From Lates calcarifer (lineage: Eukaryota; Chordata; Actinopteri; Centropomidae), in the NCBI RefSeq assembly GCF_001640805.2, contig NC_066842.1, positions 24,451,598-24,515,597 of the forward strand: a DNA stretch of 64,000 nt, given 5' to 3'. Each line of letters opens with the position of its first letter. Position 1 is the stretch's first letter. Position numbers and translations under genes: made by a program. The notes under the pieces are model-generated. The model was not told the DNA's origin. It saw only the letters and a program-made list of their open reading frames with translations, and ran no database searches. Shown piece by piece: positions 12,299 through 25,296 of this stretch.

Positions 12299-14587
12299 TC
12301 GTCCCACGGGAGGTGAGAGGAGGATTTATTTATTACACATATATACTGTGATTGTTATCATTGTCTGGAGAATGAATATACTTAGTTATATTTGATTTTG
12401 AACATGCACTTCTCATGTTCACATATGGAAAAAAATAGAAATAGAAATATGATGTATTTGATGATTCACTACAACTAAGTTTTAAATGTGTTTTCTCTGT
12501 TAAAATTTAGAATTTGGACCAGAATTGAATAAAGTGATAAGTTATTTCTGTAGCAGTATTTGAAACTGAATCTGTATTGTATCAGTTAGAAAAATACATT
12601 TAACTGAGCTCTGTTTATTTGCCCAAATAGCTGCTTGTTGCATTGGGCAGAAATAAATTCTGAACATTCTGAATGTTTTGGAGGATAGTTGTTGCATTGT
12701 TAAGGCAGATGGGAGAATAGCCTGGAACATGGGGATGTCAGCACTCTGGATCCCGACAAAACAGAGAGCATAACAGCTAGACAAATGTACAGCTTTCAAA
12801 AGAATGCAGCATCTACAGACATTAGTATAAAGGAAATTGAGACAATGATTGGCATGTGCCTGAAGATGGATAGAGGTCAAATGCATTTTTCTTTCTTTCT
12901 TGCTTTTGTTTTTTTGATGAAGGGAAAATATGTCACAACATAATATTATAAATGAAGCGCTGTGGTGTTACAGAGATGCCCTGGTCTACAGATCATATTC
13001 CCTTTCATTTCTGCACCAGAAGCCTCCAACAACAACATCTGAAGCCAAATTTTTGAAAATGAATTTTCTGTCTATATTTGGGCTTTCCAGGGCTAGACAG
13101 ACCGTTTTGAACAGCTGGCTACAGGTTGAATCAAGGAAATGTGGGCCTGTACCATAATTAATCCTTTAAAGTTTAAACAGTTGCAGTTCCTGTTCCTCAG
13201 TAAATGTAAACCCAATAGCAAACACAGGAGCTGGTCCCTGTCACTGCTCTGTGATGGTGAACCAATACAAAGCTGAATATAATGAATAAGAAAAGAGTGA
13301 ACAGAGGGCTGAGAGCATTCACTTACTCACTCACTAGTTTTGTTCCGCAAAGTAATTTAGAAATAAAAATTCAGACACTCTCTTTGATCCCCATCTTCAA
13401 GCTAGAGTGGAATAGGTTCATATTCATTTATCATATGTGTATCACATCATGACATTGGTTGGACAGGATCAAATAAAATCCTCACACTTTTATAGAAGTC
13501 CCATCAAAATTTCTGTCTTAGCTCTACAGAGCAACTAAAGCTGAATTCCAGTTTTGTCCCTGGCACTATGGTAAACTCTGGATATTAAGTATATAACTAC
13601 ACAGAGTATGAATAGACAATCTGTGTAATACATTATACCTTTGTTACAACAGCAATGAAAACTGCTATTAAGTATTCAGTATTCATCCTAGAGTGCTTAG
13701 TCTCCCTGCTCCACTGCACAATGACAGGAGAGGGTCGGGGCGGCTGCAGTGATATTAAATCATTTAGATAATGTGTTGACCTGGGGGCAGCACAGACACA
13801 GATGACCTCAGCAGTACCGATAGCAGCAGGAGGATGTGACTGGACAGTCAATACACCAGCACACACACACACACAGAACATACATACACATACATTCTGA
13901 GAGAAATAACGAGAGAGAATACAATCAGGCAGCCTCCACAGGGATTCATATATTATTCATTCCTGGTGCTGGGACACATCTACTGCTCATCTCTGAGGGG
14001 AATGGTCTCACTCGGGACAGGTTAGGAGCCACTTTTGGCTTTAGCATCTGCAAAGATGTCAGCCGAACAAAATCAAGAATAACCAAATCCTCTTTGTTTG
14101 CCCAGATTTTACAATATCTAAGACTGTTTCTTTTAAAGAATGTGTCTCGAAAATCCAGAGTAATTAGGGCATTGTTTCTAGAGAGAGATGTTCCTGTTAA
14201 ATTTTGTGAGTACCCCAACATAAATAGTATTCAAGTTCTGCAGTCGATGTCACAGCCTCTTAAAACCAGCAGAAAAGATGCTACTCTTGGCTCTGCAAGC
14301 ATGTGAAGCTGTGCTGCTAATTCACATGAGATACAGATACTATCACTATACCAGGCACATGTTTTGTACAAAAAATGCACCAACAGAACAGGAATCAAGC
14401 CCAGAGGTTAATTTACATTTAATAACCAATTCTAAAAATCTATCAGCCACTTTTTTTTTTTTTTTCTTTGGACCAGTGCTTCTCACTGCAAAACCTCAAT
14501 ACATGTGCAAGTCGAAACTACACAGATATCGGTTATACCATTAAAGTTAAGTGACCTCAACGACTCTCAAGGTGTAGCTACATGGGT

Positions 14588-14588
<1 letters not shown>
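12299..14588. other. Unannotated stretch, no gene supported
   Basis: Holds a 156-codon open frame at 13836-14306 that starts in a (CA)n run and has no recognisable domain. The opposite strand is open over much of the same interval. I treat it as chance. Poly-T at 14451-14466. Confidence 0.45.

Positions 14589-14662
<74 letters not shown>
14589..14662. repeat. Compound microsatellite (GT)18(AT)19
   Basis: Uninterrupted GT dinucleotides run directly into uninterrupted AT dinucleotides, about 74 bp in all. Likely highly variable in length. It produces a false IYIYIY peptide. Confidence 0.97.
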
Positions 14663-14665
<3 letters not shown>

Positions 14666-15771
14666 TAAAAAATGCTCTCAAAAGAGAGTTTCGCTTCTTA
14701 ACCCTCTTACTAAGACACGTGGATCAAGAGTGTGTCAGAAAAACTTGGCTCATACACACAATTAAGAGGAAGTGCTTAAGAAGCTCTGGTCACTCTCTTA
14801 TTAAGCTGTGGAAAGGAAACAAACATACTGTACTGCTGTCTCTTCTAATTTCCACTATCTGCAGGGCTTCACACTCTTGTGTGTGCATGGAGGGATGGCA
14901 TTAAAGGTTCTGTGATGCCACATATCATAGAAAATGAGGTGGGGGACATCCAAACCTTCTACATCTGAAAAGTCAAACACTACCTCTCTCTCGCAGCAGT
15001 CCTGACAGGCCTGGTAGTATATTTATGATCCCAGTCCTGGCACCATCAGCACTTTTCCAGGGCAGAGTTTATCTTCAGTGGCTATAGCCTGGTGCTCCTG
15101 ATGTCCTGGATTCACAAGACTGGAAATTATGATTGCCTGTAAGCATTAAGAAGAAGGCACAGGGACCCTCGTTTCCCATGTATTACAACTAATGTAATAT
15201 TGCTTATTCATAGAGACAGGAGACAGGGGATTGCTAACTAGTAATACGAATATTCTAGTCATTGGTTTATTCATGGCAGCAAGGAGACTCGCTTGACTTG
15301 CTTATCTTGGGATGGTAATATAAACCAGCACTGAAGCTGCATTCAACAATTTATTTAATGTATATTTTTAATTATGGATCAAATGACTGTGTAATGTTGT
15401 AATGTGTGACAAGCCCACAGAGAATTATATAATGGTATACTAATTTCATCAGTAAAACAGAGTCATGTCATACCACTCCGCTACCTTAAGTTTCACTTTT
15501 TAACAGATATGCTGTTTTCATTCACCTGTTAATTCCAGTTTTTCTGCTTCACCATCATTTCAGATCAATGTAGAACATCAGTAAATGAAAATCAATGCTT
15601 AGTGTAAATTTTTCACATTATTATCATTATTATTGTTATCATTATAATTAGTTTCATCACTTCACATTAACTTAGTGTCGATCAGAGAAAATGACAGAGG
15701 CTGTAATGTACTGATGGGGTTAGAAATCTGGAAATGTACTAATTTATATTTTTGCATAAGACTACAACATT
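14663..15771. other. Unannotated stretch, nothing recognised
   Basis: No coding, RNA or transposon signature was found. A few 'attattatcatt' AT-rich runs occur near 15620-15650. Confidence 0.5.
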
Positions 15772-15814
15772 AAAAAAAAGTGAAGGAGTCTGAATACTTT
15801 CTGAATGCACTGTA
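15772..15814 (+). repeat. Solitary Tc1-type terminal repeat fragment
   Basis: The segment 'aaaagtgaaggagtctgaa', then 'tactttctgaatgcactgta', matches the outer end of a common fish Tc1 family as I know it, with the outer TA at its right edge. No partner end or transposase is nearby on the left, so this is a broken element. A related solitary end occurs at 36309-36441. Confidence 0.6.
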
Positions 15815-16765
15815 TATTGGCAGGTACATAGAATGACTCTGATTATAAGACAATCCCTTTTCCAACTGAGAAAAGATTTTTTGAGTATCTCTTGAGTTTC
15901 TCTTATGTGCATGAAACATAAAATATGGTAATGTGTATGCTCACTTCCCCTGTCAGGCTCTTGGAAGTGGTCAAAATAATTTTCTCTGACAGTTTCTCTC
16001 AATATATCCTTTGGAACTCATCATCTGTAAAAGCCCTAATTCTTGGCTGTTTGACAGACTTTCTCCCAGGTTCATTTCTGCAGTAAAGATGTCAGAAGAT
16101 ACTACATTTCCAGTAGTTATGAATTTATTTCCTGGCTGGCGGCAAAACACATTATGCAAGTCTCATGGAATTCCTACTCTTAAAGTGGCTACAAACAACC
16201 CATAATTCAGCTCTTTCTGGAGAAGAGCATATAACACTGGGACTTACTATTTTCGAAAAGAATACCGTATCTAGTCATTAAATATAAGACGACCCTCACT
16301 TTTACAAACCAAATTTCCAAAACAAAATAATGTCTTTTATTTACACTAATATCATGCTAAATTAATCAAGACAACAGATAAACATGGAGGGAGTTTGAGT
16401 TTGCATTAATTAGGGCACAGGGGAAATTAGGAATAAAAGCTCATCTCCTGTATAAAACTGTTATACTAAATAAAGGCCTGGTGCTGTCTGTCACTTAGGT
16501 AAATAAAGGCCTAGGCCAATATTATATTATATTGGGTTTTTTTTTTCCTTAGGAATTGTGGAGACCAAAACTGAGCTAAAAAGACAGTGGATATTCAACT
16601 GTGGCCACTGTTGCTATAAGAGGTGATTACAGGGTAACAACTCATAGACTTTCCCTTCATTTCAAAGGGTATTTTTGAGACGTCATCACAAGAAGGAAAT
16701 ATGGTACAGTGTGTTTGCATATGTGTGATAACAGTAATACAAAAGACTCAGTAATGCCTAGCCCT
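15815..16765. other. Unannotated stretch, nothing recognised
   Basis: No coding or repeat family was recognised. Poly-T at 16539-16547. Confidence 0.5.
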
Positions 16766-18356
16766 TACATACTGTTCAGGTCAAATTTGACCCGTTTTGA
16801 CATTTGACAGCAGTAAAAATACCCTAAATGTCATTCTGATGACTTTTCCTAAAGTGATCCAAAATATACAAAAATGAAAATGTTATATACATATATGTTA
16901 TTCTATTCATACATATTATTATATCATATTTATTCATATTATATTTTATTCTGTTTTGGCCCATATCTATCAAGACAGATTTTATATCCACCAGTGAGGG
17001 TCAGATCACGGAAGATAGTGATTTTATGGAATCTTGAAACTGTCAAATTGTACATGCCATGTCTATGTGTATTTTTCATGGGACAGTGGTGACAGAGAGA
17101 GAGAACTGTCTGTGTTCCCACCACATTTGCCCAGGTTCACACAGAGACAGGGACCTGCTGGTCTTTGAAGGGTCATGGGGGAATCTCAAAACAGTGTAAC
17201 AGTAAAACAACAGCAATGATCATATATGGGGCACATAAGGAACAGAGGTCATACAGAGGTCAGCAGGTGCCGTGACACAGACACAAGATCTGCACCTGTA
17301 AGCACAAGCCTGCAATGTAACAAAATGATCTAGAAATACACAAATTCAAATCGATTAATCCTGAGTTAACTGAGATTAAAATAGAGATCAAAAGACAGGT
17401 TGGGGGGGGGCATAAGATTATAACATGGATGTATGACAAAGGCATAACCATAGTGACGGCAGCAAGACTGAGTGCAAAAGGCACTTGATCTGATCTTCCA
17501 AGATGATGCAAAACACAACAAACAAAATGTAAAAAATTGTTAACTGCAAACTAGTCTGTGCATTCAAAGCAGTGATAGGAAACCCTGTGTGTGTGGCACG
17601 TATTTCCCACATCTGCAGCAAGCTGTCCCTGCTTCGCAGTCCTTTTTTGCAGAGCAAAGTTGTTTCTCTTCTGTCCGCTCATGTCTGGTCAAGGCCAGGC
17701 TTAGATTGCTGCCCTGCCCTTACCAGTGCTGCTGAAGCTGCTGTGAGGGGAAGGTGGTGTTGCCTTTGCATGCAGGAAGTCACAAGGGCCTTTCCAAACT
17801 CCTCCAAGAAGAACCTCACAGGCAGGGATTTCTACCACTGCTTTGAATGTACAGACTAGTTTTCAATAAGCAATTATTTATGTTTCGTTCTAAGTGTTAA
17901 TTATTGTTGAATTAATACTGATAATTATAGCTGGTAGTTAGGAGGACTTTTCTTATATTATAGCATTGAGGAGAGTGTTAACAGATACTGGTTATACATG
18001 GTTATATAATAAATCCCCACAGTTCCAGAATGCTCTTGGCATTTTCACTTTCAAAAATATATATTTAAATCATTATGACTGTTATGTTTTCATGTCTTGG
18101 TTAAAACAGAACATGATATTGTGTGAGGATGTAGAGGATGTTTTTCTCCAAAAATGAGTGTTACACTCCCCCAGCTCTCTGAAACAGTATTTAAGGAATA
18201 ATCTTCTATTTATTACTGCCAGATAGCCTAATCGTACATTCTAAATAGATCTGTAGTTCAGATTTTGGTTCAGACACTTATCATGAGGCAATTTTTGGCC
18301 TGGGTCAAAATTGACCCTGACCATACTGTGAAGGTATAAAATATGAACAGTATGTA
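16766..18356. mobile_element. DNA-transposon remnant with 12-bp perfect TIRs (piggyBac-like, inferred)
   Basis: The ends TACATACTGTTC (16766-16777) and GAACAGTATGTA (18345-18356) are perfect inverted repeats. Just inside each lies a self-complementary motif: GGTCAAATTTGACCC (16779-16793) and GGGTCAAAATTGACCC (18302-18317). Such motifs near the termini are known to me from fish piggyBac-type elements. Inside, a frame ending at about 17859 contains RWCCLC and FYHCFECTD, a CxxC...CxxC pattern like the first half of a piggyBac C-terminal cysteine-rich domain. No catalytic domain remains and no TTAA target site is evident, so the family assignment is tentative. Non-autonomous. Confidence 0.5.
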
Positions 18357-20439
18357 TTTATTACAAGTATTTATTACTTGTTAAATAAACTTTTCATTAG
18401 AATAAGAGGTTTGTTTTAAATTAATTTTTGAAAGTTACATAATCTCTCTTAAACTATTACTACTACTACTACTGTGCATGGGAATGTAGCTGCTGGTGTT
18501 GTGCATAGAGGGGACAGAGTTGGGCTGGGAGGAAAAGACTCAGGCTTGAGTTTGGATTATGACTCCCTGGGCTAATTTGCCTACAGCCAAGAGTGGCTGA
18601 TGGGGAGGGTAATGGTAATGGGAGACAGAACCAAGAGCAGAGCTATGGAGTGGTATTTTTGAAGTAATAATCAGGGATTCAAATGTGGACTGCATGCTTT
18701 CTATGCTACTAGAAAATCAGGATAATGAGCCTCAGTGGAGTTTTTTGCATTTCCTAATACACTGGATATGGCATTGGATTCCTTGTGGCATAAAGTAGAT
18801 TGAGTGTTCATACAGAAGCTTTATTATGTCAAAGAATGATGTACTGGCTCTTAAAGTGTTACATGAAGTTGAGCTTTGTCAAAGGGAGTTACAGAACAGC
18901 CACATCACAGCAACAATGTTGTTTCATAGGTCCTGATGACATTTTGAATTAGGGTCTGTTTCTTCAGCAGGACTTTGTCAGACTGTGGAGAAGGGGAAAA
19001 AGACACAGTTCTCTGATGGTACTTGTGATAAGTGCCCTGCTGAAGAGAAGGAGCATACTGGGATACAAAATGTCAAGACACCTCTAAAGCAAAGAAGAGC
19101 AGGGTTTTGTTCAAATATAGACAGTGTTCTTTGACAGACCGTCCAGAGAAAATAAAGGTTAAAAATGAGACACAGCCTTGAGTCCTGATAATGTACAGGG
19201 CCTGTCCTGTTTCATTCTGCCCATTGTCTTATAGCCTCAGCCTTCACCATCCAGGCATCTGTCAGCTGTGAACTACTGGTGGCATGAACGTGGCAGCATG
19301 CCAAAGACCACAAGAGAGGAAACGAGGCTGGAGACTCAAGTGTAGAGAGAGAAGTGAGGAAAGGAAAAGAAAGGAAAGAGATTAAGTTAAAAGAATGGAG
19401 AACTGAATTAACAAAGAAGGGATGAGTGGACTGTTGTGGCATCAAGCCTGCCATCATTCATTGAGTGTTCATAATGGGGGAGTTGTAAACGACATGTACC
19501 AGAGACTGCATTAGGTTAAAAGTAAGGCCACTAAAAATTATGGTTCCATCCGGTCCTGCTTTCCTATCATCCAGTGATAGGAAGCAGATATGGAAGAGTG
19601 TCCTCCCAAACTAGACCATCCATGAAGGAGATGTATGAGAAAGTCAAAGGTCAACTGGTCAGTTCAGAAGATCAACCTCTACTCATTTCACCACCTGTTA
19701 GTCATGTTTGTTGGTAGTTAATAAATCATTTAGACCCAGTTGTTCTGTGTCTATCTTTGCAATGGGGAACAGGATTAAATTGGAAATTATGGCTTCAGAT
19801 AACAGACAGATTGGATTTCACTGTATTATGATATACTTATTGATATACTTGTTGATACTGATATCAAAGAAATCAATATCAAAGGTCCTCTGTGGAGGTG
19901 TTGCCCTTCTGTGAGAGCTTCTTAGAACTCCTAAAATTATATTTATAGATATTTGCTACAGGACAGTGCAAGCATATGTAATCCCCCTGACCCATAAACC
20001 CTTATAAAGTCTCCAACTGTGATCAATCTGTTGACTGAAAGGTTTTCATATTTACATGAACTGAACCAGATGAAAGTGCCAGGGATTTCAAACATGGTCA
20101 ACAGTGAATTTAGTAATTACTAAATGTTGTCAAAACTGAAACAAAGCAATAAAGACAGAACAACAACAGAATTGTTAATTTATCTAATGCTGTACTGTAG
20201 AGAAAATACGTAAATCTAACACCTGGAGCAAACATTAACAATGCTCTGTTCATTTTTAATCCAGGAATGTAAAAAACATTAAAAAATGATATGTGTTATG
20301 TCCAAACTTTTAGACACCATTCGACTTTTATCAGAACTTGACTCATCGGCGACTTGCAAGACAGGTTGAAAATTGTAGTGACAATTGCTGTTGCTAAATT
20401 CTCTGACTCTTTAAAACTGTGTTATATAATTCAATATCC
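18357..20439. other. Unannotated stretch, nothing recognised
   Basis: A short (ACT)n run occurs at 18457-18473. GA-rich sequence at about 19340-19385. No gene or repeat family was recognised. Confidence 0.5.
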
Positions 20440-21045
20440 ATGGATTTCTCAAAGCAACCTCTTGACAATCTGAAAGTGAAAGTAACTGATGCCTACAAAG
20501 CAGGGATGGTTGTAAAAAGTTATCATCTTCCAGCGTGAAATTTCCTCTTTCAAAAATGTCAATAAGAAGTTTTGATTATTGGCAACAGTGGAAGTCAAGA
20601 CAAGATCTGCAAGACCAAGGAAACTTCCATATAAAACTGTATGTCTCTCAATAAAAGAAAAGCAATGCAACACCCCCATATGACTGGAAATGACCAGCAG
20701 GAAAGTTTAGTTGACACAGAAGTGGTGATGCGACATTACACTCTGCGGTTCATCAGAAGGAAACGTTGTCTGAGATCACAAAAGTCATTGTCTGAAGTCT
20801 ACAGAGCAACATCTGGATATACCAGAATAATTTTGAAAACAAGTGCTGTGGACAGATGAATATATCAAAGGTGTTTGAAGAACAATGTACCAGCATTTGA
20901 TTGAAAAGAACACCCTGCCAAATCTTAAACATGGGGGTGGAAATATTTTGCTTTGGGGTTGTGCGTTAGCCAGTGGAGGAAACATTCTCCCATAGATTGG
21001 GAGAAGATGAATTCCATTAAATATCAGAAAATTCTGGATTGTCAT
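20440..21045 (+). pseudogene. Degenerate Tc1-like transposase relic
   Basis: Pieces of a Tc1/mariner transposase can be followed across several frames. An N-terminal start at 20440 reads KVKVTDAYKAGM (helix-turn-helix region). KTRSARPRKLPYKT follows (GRPR-type linker, near 20596-20640). LKSTEQHLDIPE and VLWTDE come next (first catalytic Asp, near 20850), then [14 protein letters not shown] (about 20925-20965) and MNSIKYQKILD (about 21008-21040). Stops and frameshifts separate the pieces, and no terminal repeats were found. It differs in sequence from the Tc1 element immediately downstream. It belongs to the DDE Tc1 superfamily and is long dead. Confidence 0.75.
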
Positions 21046-21781
21046 CAATCATCAATTTAGAACAAGAAAGATTGAGATTATGCAGTATCTGATATGTACT
21101 GTAGTTGGGTTTTATTTTATTTAATTTGTAAGGTGGGTATGGCAGGATAATGCATTTATTTCTTTCTTGCTTGGTAATATTATGAGATACAGTATAACAG
21201 AATTATCACATTATCAAAAAATGTATTGCCATCGATCACTTTTACATTGTAATGGTTACATACATAATTTCACAAAGTCAGTAGAATTCTGTTATCCATA
21301 TAATTTTAGATTAAAATTTTTAATCATGTCACAAAAAAGAATTTCAGGTTCAGTCCAGTGAATGGAGATGACCCAGTCCCTATAAATTCCCCACAGGAGA
21401 GAAAGGCAGATGTGCTCAATTTAGTTTCCAAGCAACATGGATGAAGCATCTCTGCCTACATCTTGGGATGCTGGGTAATCTTACCAAACCTGAAAAGGCA
21501 TGCATGGTTTTTGGAACTGGAGCGTTTATATCAAACCTGCATGTATGAGGCAAAGGGAATCTTCAGTGAGCTGGAGAATGAACTTTCTTCAGCTTCTAAA
21601 AGGGGGCATGTGGGAAAAAGTTTGAGTTCCGCTGCTTTAGTAGAACTGCTCACACCTGAAATCTGTGACAAGTGGTGGAAGTAAACACTTGTATTTTAAG
21701 GGGTAAAAAGCCAAAAAAAAAAAAAAAAAAGGCTTCGGAACCATGTTAACCACTGTGGTAATAGTAGTTGCTGTAAATATA
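21046..21781. other. Unannotated stretch with poly(A)
   Basis: AT-rich; a run of 18 A at 21713-21730 may be the tail of a retroelement too degraded to classify. No gene seen. Confidence 0.4.
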
Positions 21782-22805
21782 CAACCCCCGGCAAAAATTA
21801 TGGAATCACCAGTCTCGGAGGATGTTCATTCAGTTGTTTAATTTTCTAGGAAAAAAGCAGATCACAGACACAAAGTCATTTCAAATGGCAACTTTCTGGC
21901 TTTAAGAAACACTAAAAGAAATCAAGAAAAAAAGATGTGTTAGTCAGTAACAGTTACTTTTTTTAGACCAAGCAGAAGGAAAAAAATATGGAATCACTCA
22001 ATTCTGAGGAAAAATTATGGAATCACTCTGTAAATTTCCATTCCCCAAACTAACACCTGCATCAGATTAGATCTACTCGTCAGTCTGCAGTAAAACAGGA
22101 GTGATCACACCTTGGAGAGCTGTTGCACCAAGTGGACTGACATGAATCATGGCTCCAACACAAGAGATGTCAATTGAGAAAGATGGCTGCCATTACATCT
22201 TCAATAAATGCACAAGTTTACGTTGACATTTTGAACACTTTTCTTATCCCATCAATTGAAAGGGCGTTTGGGGATGATGAAATCATTTTTCAGGATGACA
22301 ATGCATCTTGCCATAGAGCAAAAACTGTGAATACATTCCTTGAAAATAGACACATAAGGTCAATGTCATGGCCTGCAAATAGTCCAGATCTCAGTCCAAC
22401 TGAAAATCTGTGGTGGAAGTTGAAGAAAATGGTCCATGCAAAAGCAATCAGAGAAAGTTGGAGCTAGATTGATGAAGAGTACTGTTTGTCATTCATTAAG
22501 TCCATGCCTCTGAGACTGCGAGCTGTTATAAAAGCCAGAGGTGGTGCAACAAAGTACTAGTGGTGTGTTGAAGTGTTCTATTGTTGTTGTTTTTTTTTCA
22601 TGATTCCACAATTTTTTTCCTCAGAATTGAGTGATTCCATATTTTTTTTCCTTCTGCTTGGTCTAAAAAAGTAACTGTTACTGACTAACTCATCTTTTTT
22701 TCTTGATTTCTTTTAGTGTTTCTTAAAGCCAGAATTTCTACAAAATTAAACAACTGAATGAACATCCTCCGAGACTGGTGATTCCATAATTTTTGCCAGG
22801 GGTTG
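21782..22805 (+). mobile_element. Internally deleted Tc1-like transposon with long TIRs and TA target sites
   Basis: The termini CAACCCCCGGCAAAAATTAT (left) and the reverse complement of the right end (CAACCCCTGGCAAAAATTAT) match except for one base. Inverted similarity extends more than 200 bp inward (left arm 21782-22029, right arm about 22597-22805). TA flanks both ends (21780-21781 and 22806-22807). The right arm lacks about 45 bp present in the left arm, between the CTGGCTTT-type block and the AAACAACTGAATG block. Inside is a truncated transposase gene. At 1,024 bp it is shorter than the usual autonomous length (about 1.5 kb or more), so it is a non-autonomous deletion derivative. Confidence 0.9.
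22174..22467 (+). pseudogene. Tc1-like transposase, C-terminal half only
   Basis: The 97-codon open frame encodes the end of the DDE catalytic domain. YVDILNTFLIPSIE leads to the second catalytic Asp in FQDDNASCHRA, and exactly 34 residues later comes the Glu of SPTENLWWKLKK, the DD34E spacing of Tc1 elements. The DNA-binding domain and first Asp are missing. An ATG at about 22150 and a few codons of the original N-terminus run directly into the catalytic part, marking an internal deletion. A second small deletion after MVHAK removes codons before the final conserved block (AIRESWS, then IDEEYCLS after a stop). It cannot make active transposase. Confidence 0.88.
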
Positions 22806-25252
22806 TACATGATCATAGCCATTCAGGTTATTGGAAAGAAAATGAGCATCTCTCAGCACTCCCAATTCCAATCACCTTCCAGCATCCCTAACAGAGTCAT
22901 AAAGATAGGTTGGCAAGACATACAGTGGACAGACACACACATGTACACTCTTGCATGTTGTAGTAGTATCTAGCAGCTAGTTTGAATATCCCCCTGCATC
23001 CTCCCTTTCCAGTCTCCTGTTCCTCTTCATGACACCCTGCCTTGGATTGCCAGACAAGCTCCTATTCTATCAATCAGCTGTAATGCCTTCAAGACAAACC
23101 CTGTCTGCTCAGTGTCTCACTGGCTTCAGTCTTTATCACTTCTCCCCTTTTCGCCTTTCTTTTTTCCTTGTACTGCCAACGCTGTGTCAACATAAAGCTT
23201 CTCTTCCTCAATCTCTTTTTTCTTCTTGTGCTTTATCTGACTGCCTTTCTTTGTGCCTCATCTCCTCTTTTCCTCTGTCTTCTGGAGAAAAATGCAACGG
23301 TTGGAATTGTATGGGAGTGACAAAGTCCTCTTTGGCCTTATTTAATAAATTAACTGCTCAGTACGCAGTTTGCTTGCATCATAAAACAAGCAGGTACTCT
23401 CATCATATTCAAGAATAAATCTAATTCAATTTAAAATTCTCACAATTACAAATCGGAGTGCAATCACTGTACATCTCTTAAGCAAATCTCTCCATGGCAG
23501 CAGACTTCCTGAATGGTGTATACTTCATCTCATCTGTGCTAGGGGAAGGCATTATGGCTAATTAACCTCTTTTGCCCCTTTTCATGGTGCCCTAAAGGAA
23601 GAGGAGTAGAGAATAGCATAGCCTGGGAAGATGGCAACCCACAACCGCATGAGATGGGATGGAGCTGGGGATGACAGACAGACAGTTATTAAAGGTGTCT
23701 TTCACAAAACAAAATTATGATTTTAGTATAGCGCCTATGCAAAATAACTACTGGCTCTCATAGTAATATTTCTTCCACACTTTCAGGACAAAAATTAAGG
23801 GGAACCATAGCAGAAAAGAAGCAAAATTCTCTTCATGACAGGGGGCAGCAAGGATTACAGGGTTTGTGGTCTTCTGAAAGTGAACATGGAAGGAAAGAAA
23901 GATCCTGAGGGCTAAAAAAGATATAATAAAAATGCTATTATGTGTGTTTCTGTCCTGACAGAAATTTGTCAATGATTGTTTTAATGCTTTTTACACCAAA
24001 GTAGTTGCCCCTTTATACTGTTCAGCATGAATGCACTGGACTGATTTTTGGTAATTTAACTATTCAATTGTAGGAGGACAAATATGTTCTTTCTTCTTTC
24101 AAAAGTTACATGGACTCACTTTAAGATGTTATCTACATCTAGATATATTATCTGGATGACTCGTATCAGATCTCATTATGCAAGCTGGCAGACTAGTCAA
24201 CAATCTAGGAAACCGATTGGCAGGATACTCTCAAGGGATCGGTTCAACATGCAAGGTGAGGGACACGTAACATCTGTTGACTTCTTTTCAGCAGCCTTGC
24301 TAACTAGGCTACCGTTACTTACATGTATCAATAATGCAGCGTCAGTTTAGAAGCCTGCTGGCACTAGAGCTCATTCAAAATACCACTGACATGTTGTAAT
24401 AACATGTCCTCTAATGAACACTATTTTCCCATAAGCACAAGACTATCACAGATTAGCCAAGCTAACGTATCCAGACAAGTCCATGGGCAAGTCATCTGAT
24501 ATTTGATATAGCAGAAATTACAGCTGAAAAGTTGGGGAAAATAAGATTAAAAGAAAGCTTTGGTGAATTTCATGGATGAGGACAAAGTTTAATTACAATG
24601 ACAGCGCTGCAGCAATGGTATTTTTATTGTAACCTTCATTTCATTTATTATTTTTTAACAAAAAGGTAAAGATCTCACACACTGTCCATCGGTCATACTT
24701 TATTAATAATGTTTAAGTCCTCAAACTTTCATTGGGAAAAATTCATCAAAAAAGGGGGAGGCCACTGCTTGGTGAATTTTGCCTCATGTAGGTCTAAGGA
24801 CCAAAATGTTGTTAATAAAGTGGTATGTGGTCTGTGGGTTTTTGCCTATTGTTCTCGTTATGATTTTTTAATCCTATGCACCTGTCACTGACACCTTAAG
24901 ATATGCAAGAACCAAATGTAGTTCCAGCATGCTGAACGCAAGACATGCTTGAGACAAAAAGGGACTGAGAAAAGTCTGTCTCACACACCAACATGAACTG
25001 TTCGTACCTTTAAAACTGAATATTCACGTTAAAGAGCTGATTTGACTGACAGAATGGGTTCCAAGGTATTTCCACACAGTTAGCCTGGTCTAAATGAGCT
25101 GGTTGTGGGAAACAACCAGCTAAGTCACACTTTTCCCATCTTTTGCAACATGTAGAAAGAGAGGCACTAGGTTACAGGCTAGCTAGCATGAAATTGGAGA
25201 TGCATCATGAGCCTTCAACTTTTGTAACTGTTGTGGATGCTAAATTGTTTGA
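22806..25252. other. Unannotated stretch, no gene seen
   Basis: A pyrimidine-rich tract (about 23135-23285) generates a serine/leucine-rich 129-codon frame with no domain. The remainder has no recognisable family. 'GCTAGC' and 'AGCTAG' words recur near 25170. Confidence 0.45.
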
Positions 25253-25296
25253 GAATAAGATAATTCTTTATTAGTCCCACAATGGTGAAATTTACA
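25253..25296 (-). repeat. Short LINE 3'-end fragment (minus)
   Basis: 'aagataattctttattagtc' followed by 'ccacaatggtgaaat' matches, on the minus strand, the 3' terminus typical of fish Rex1-like LINEs, which end close to a tandemly repeated tail. Very short; family resemblance is from memory. Confidence 0.4.

Noticed and set aside
13836..14306. 156-codon plus-strand open frame
   Set aside because: It starts in a CA repeat, has no recognisable domain, and the opposite strand is open over much of the same interval, so chance is the simplest reading.
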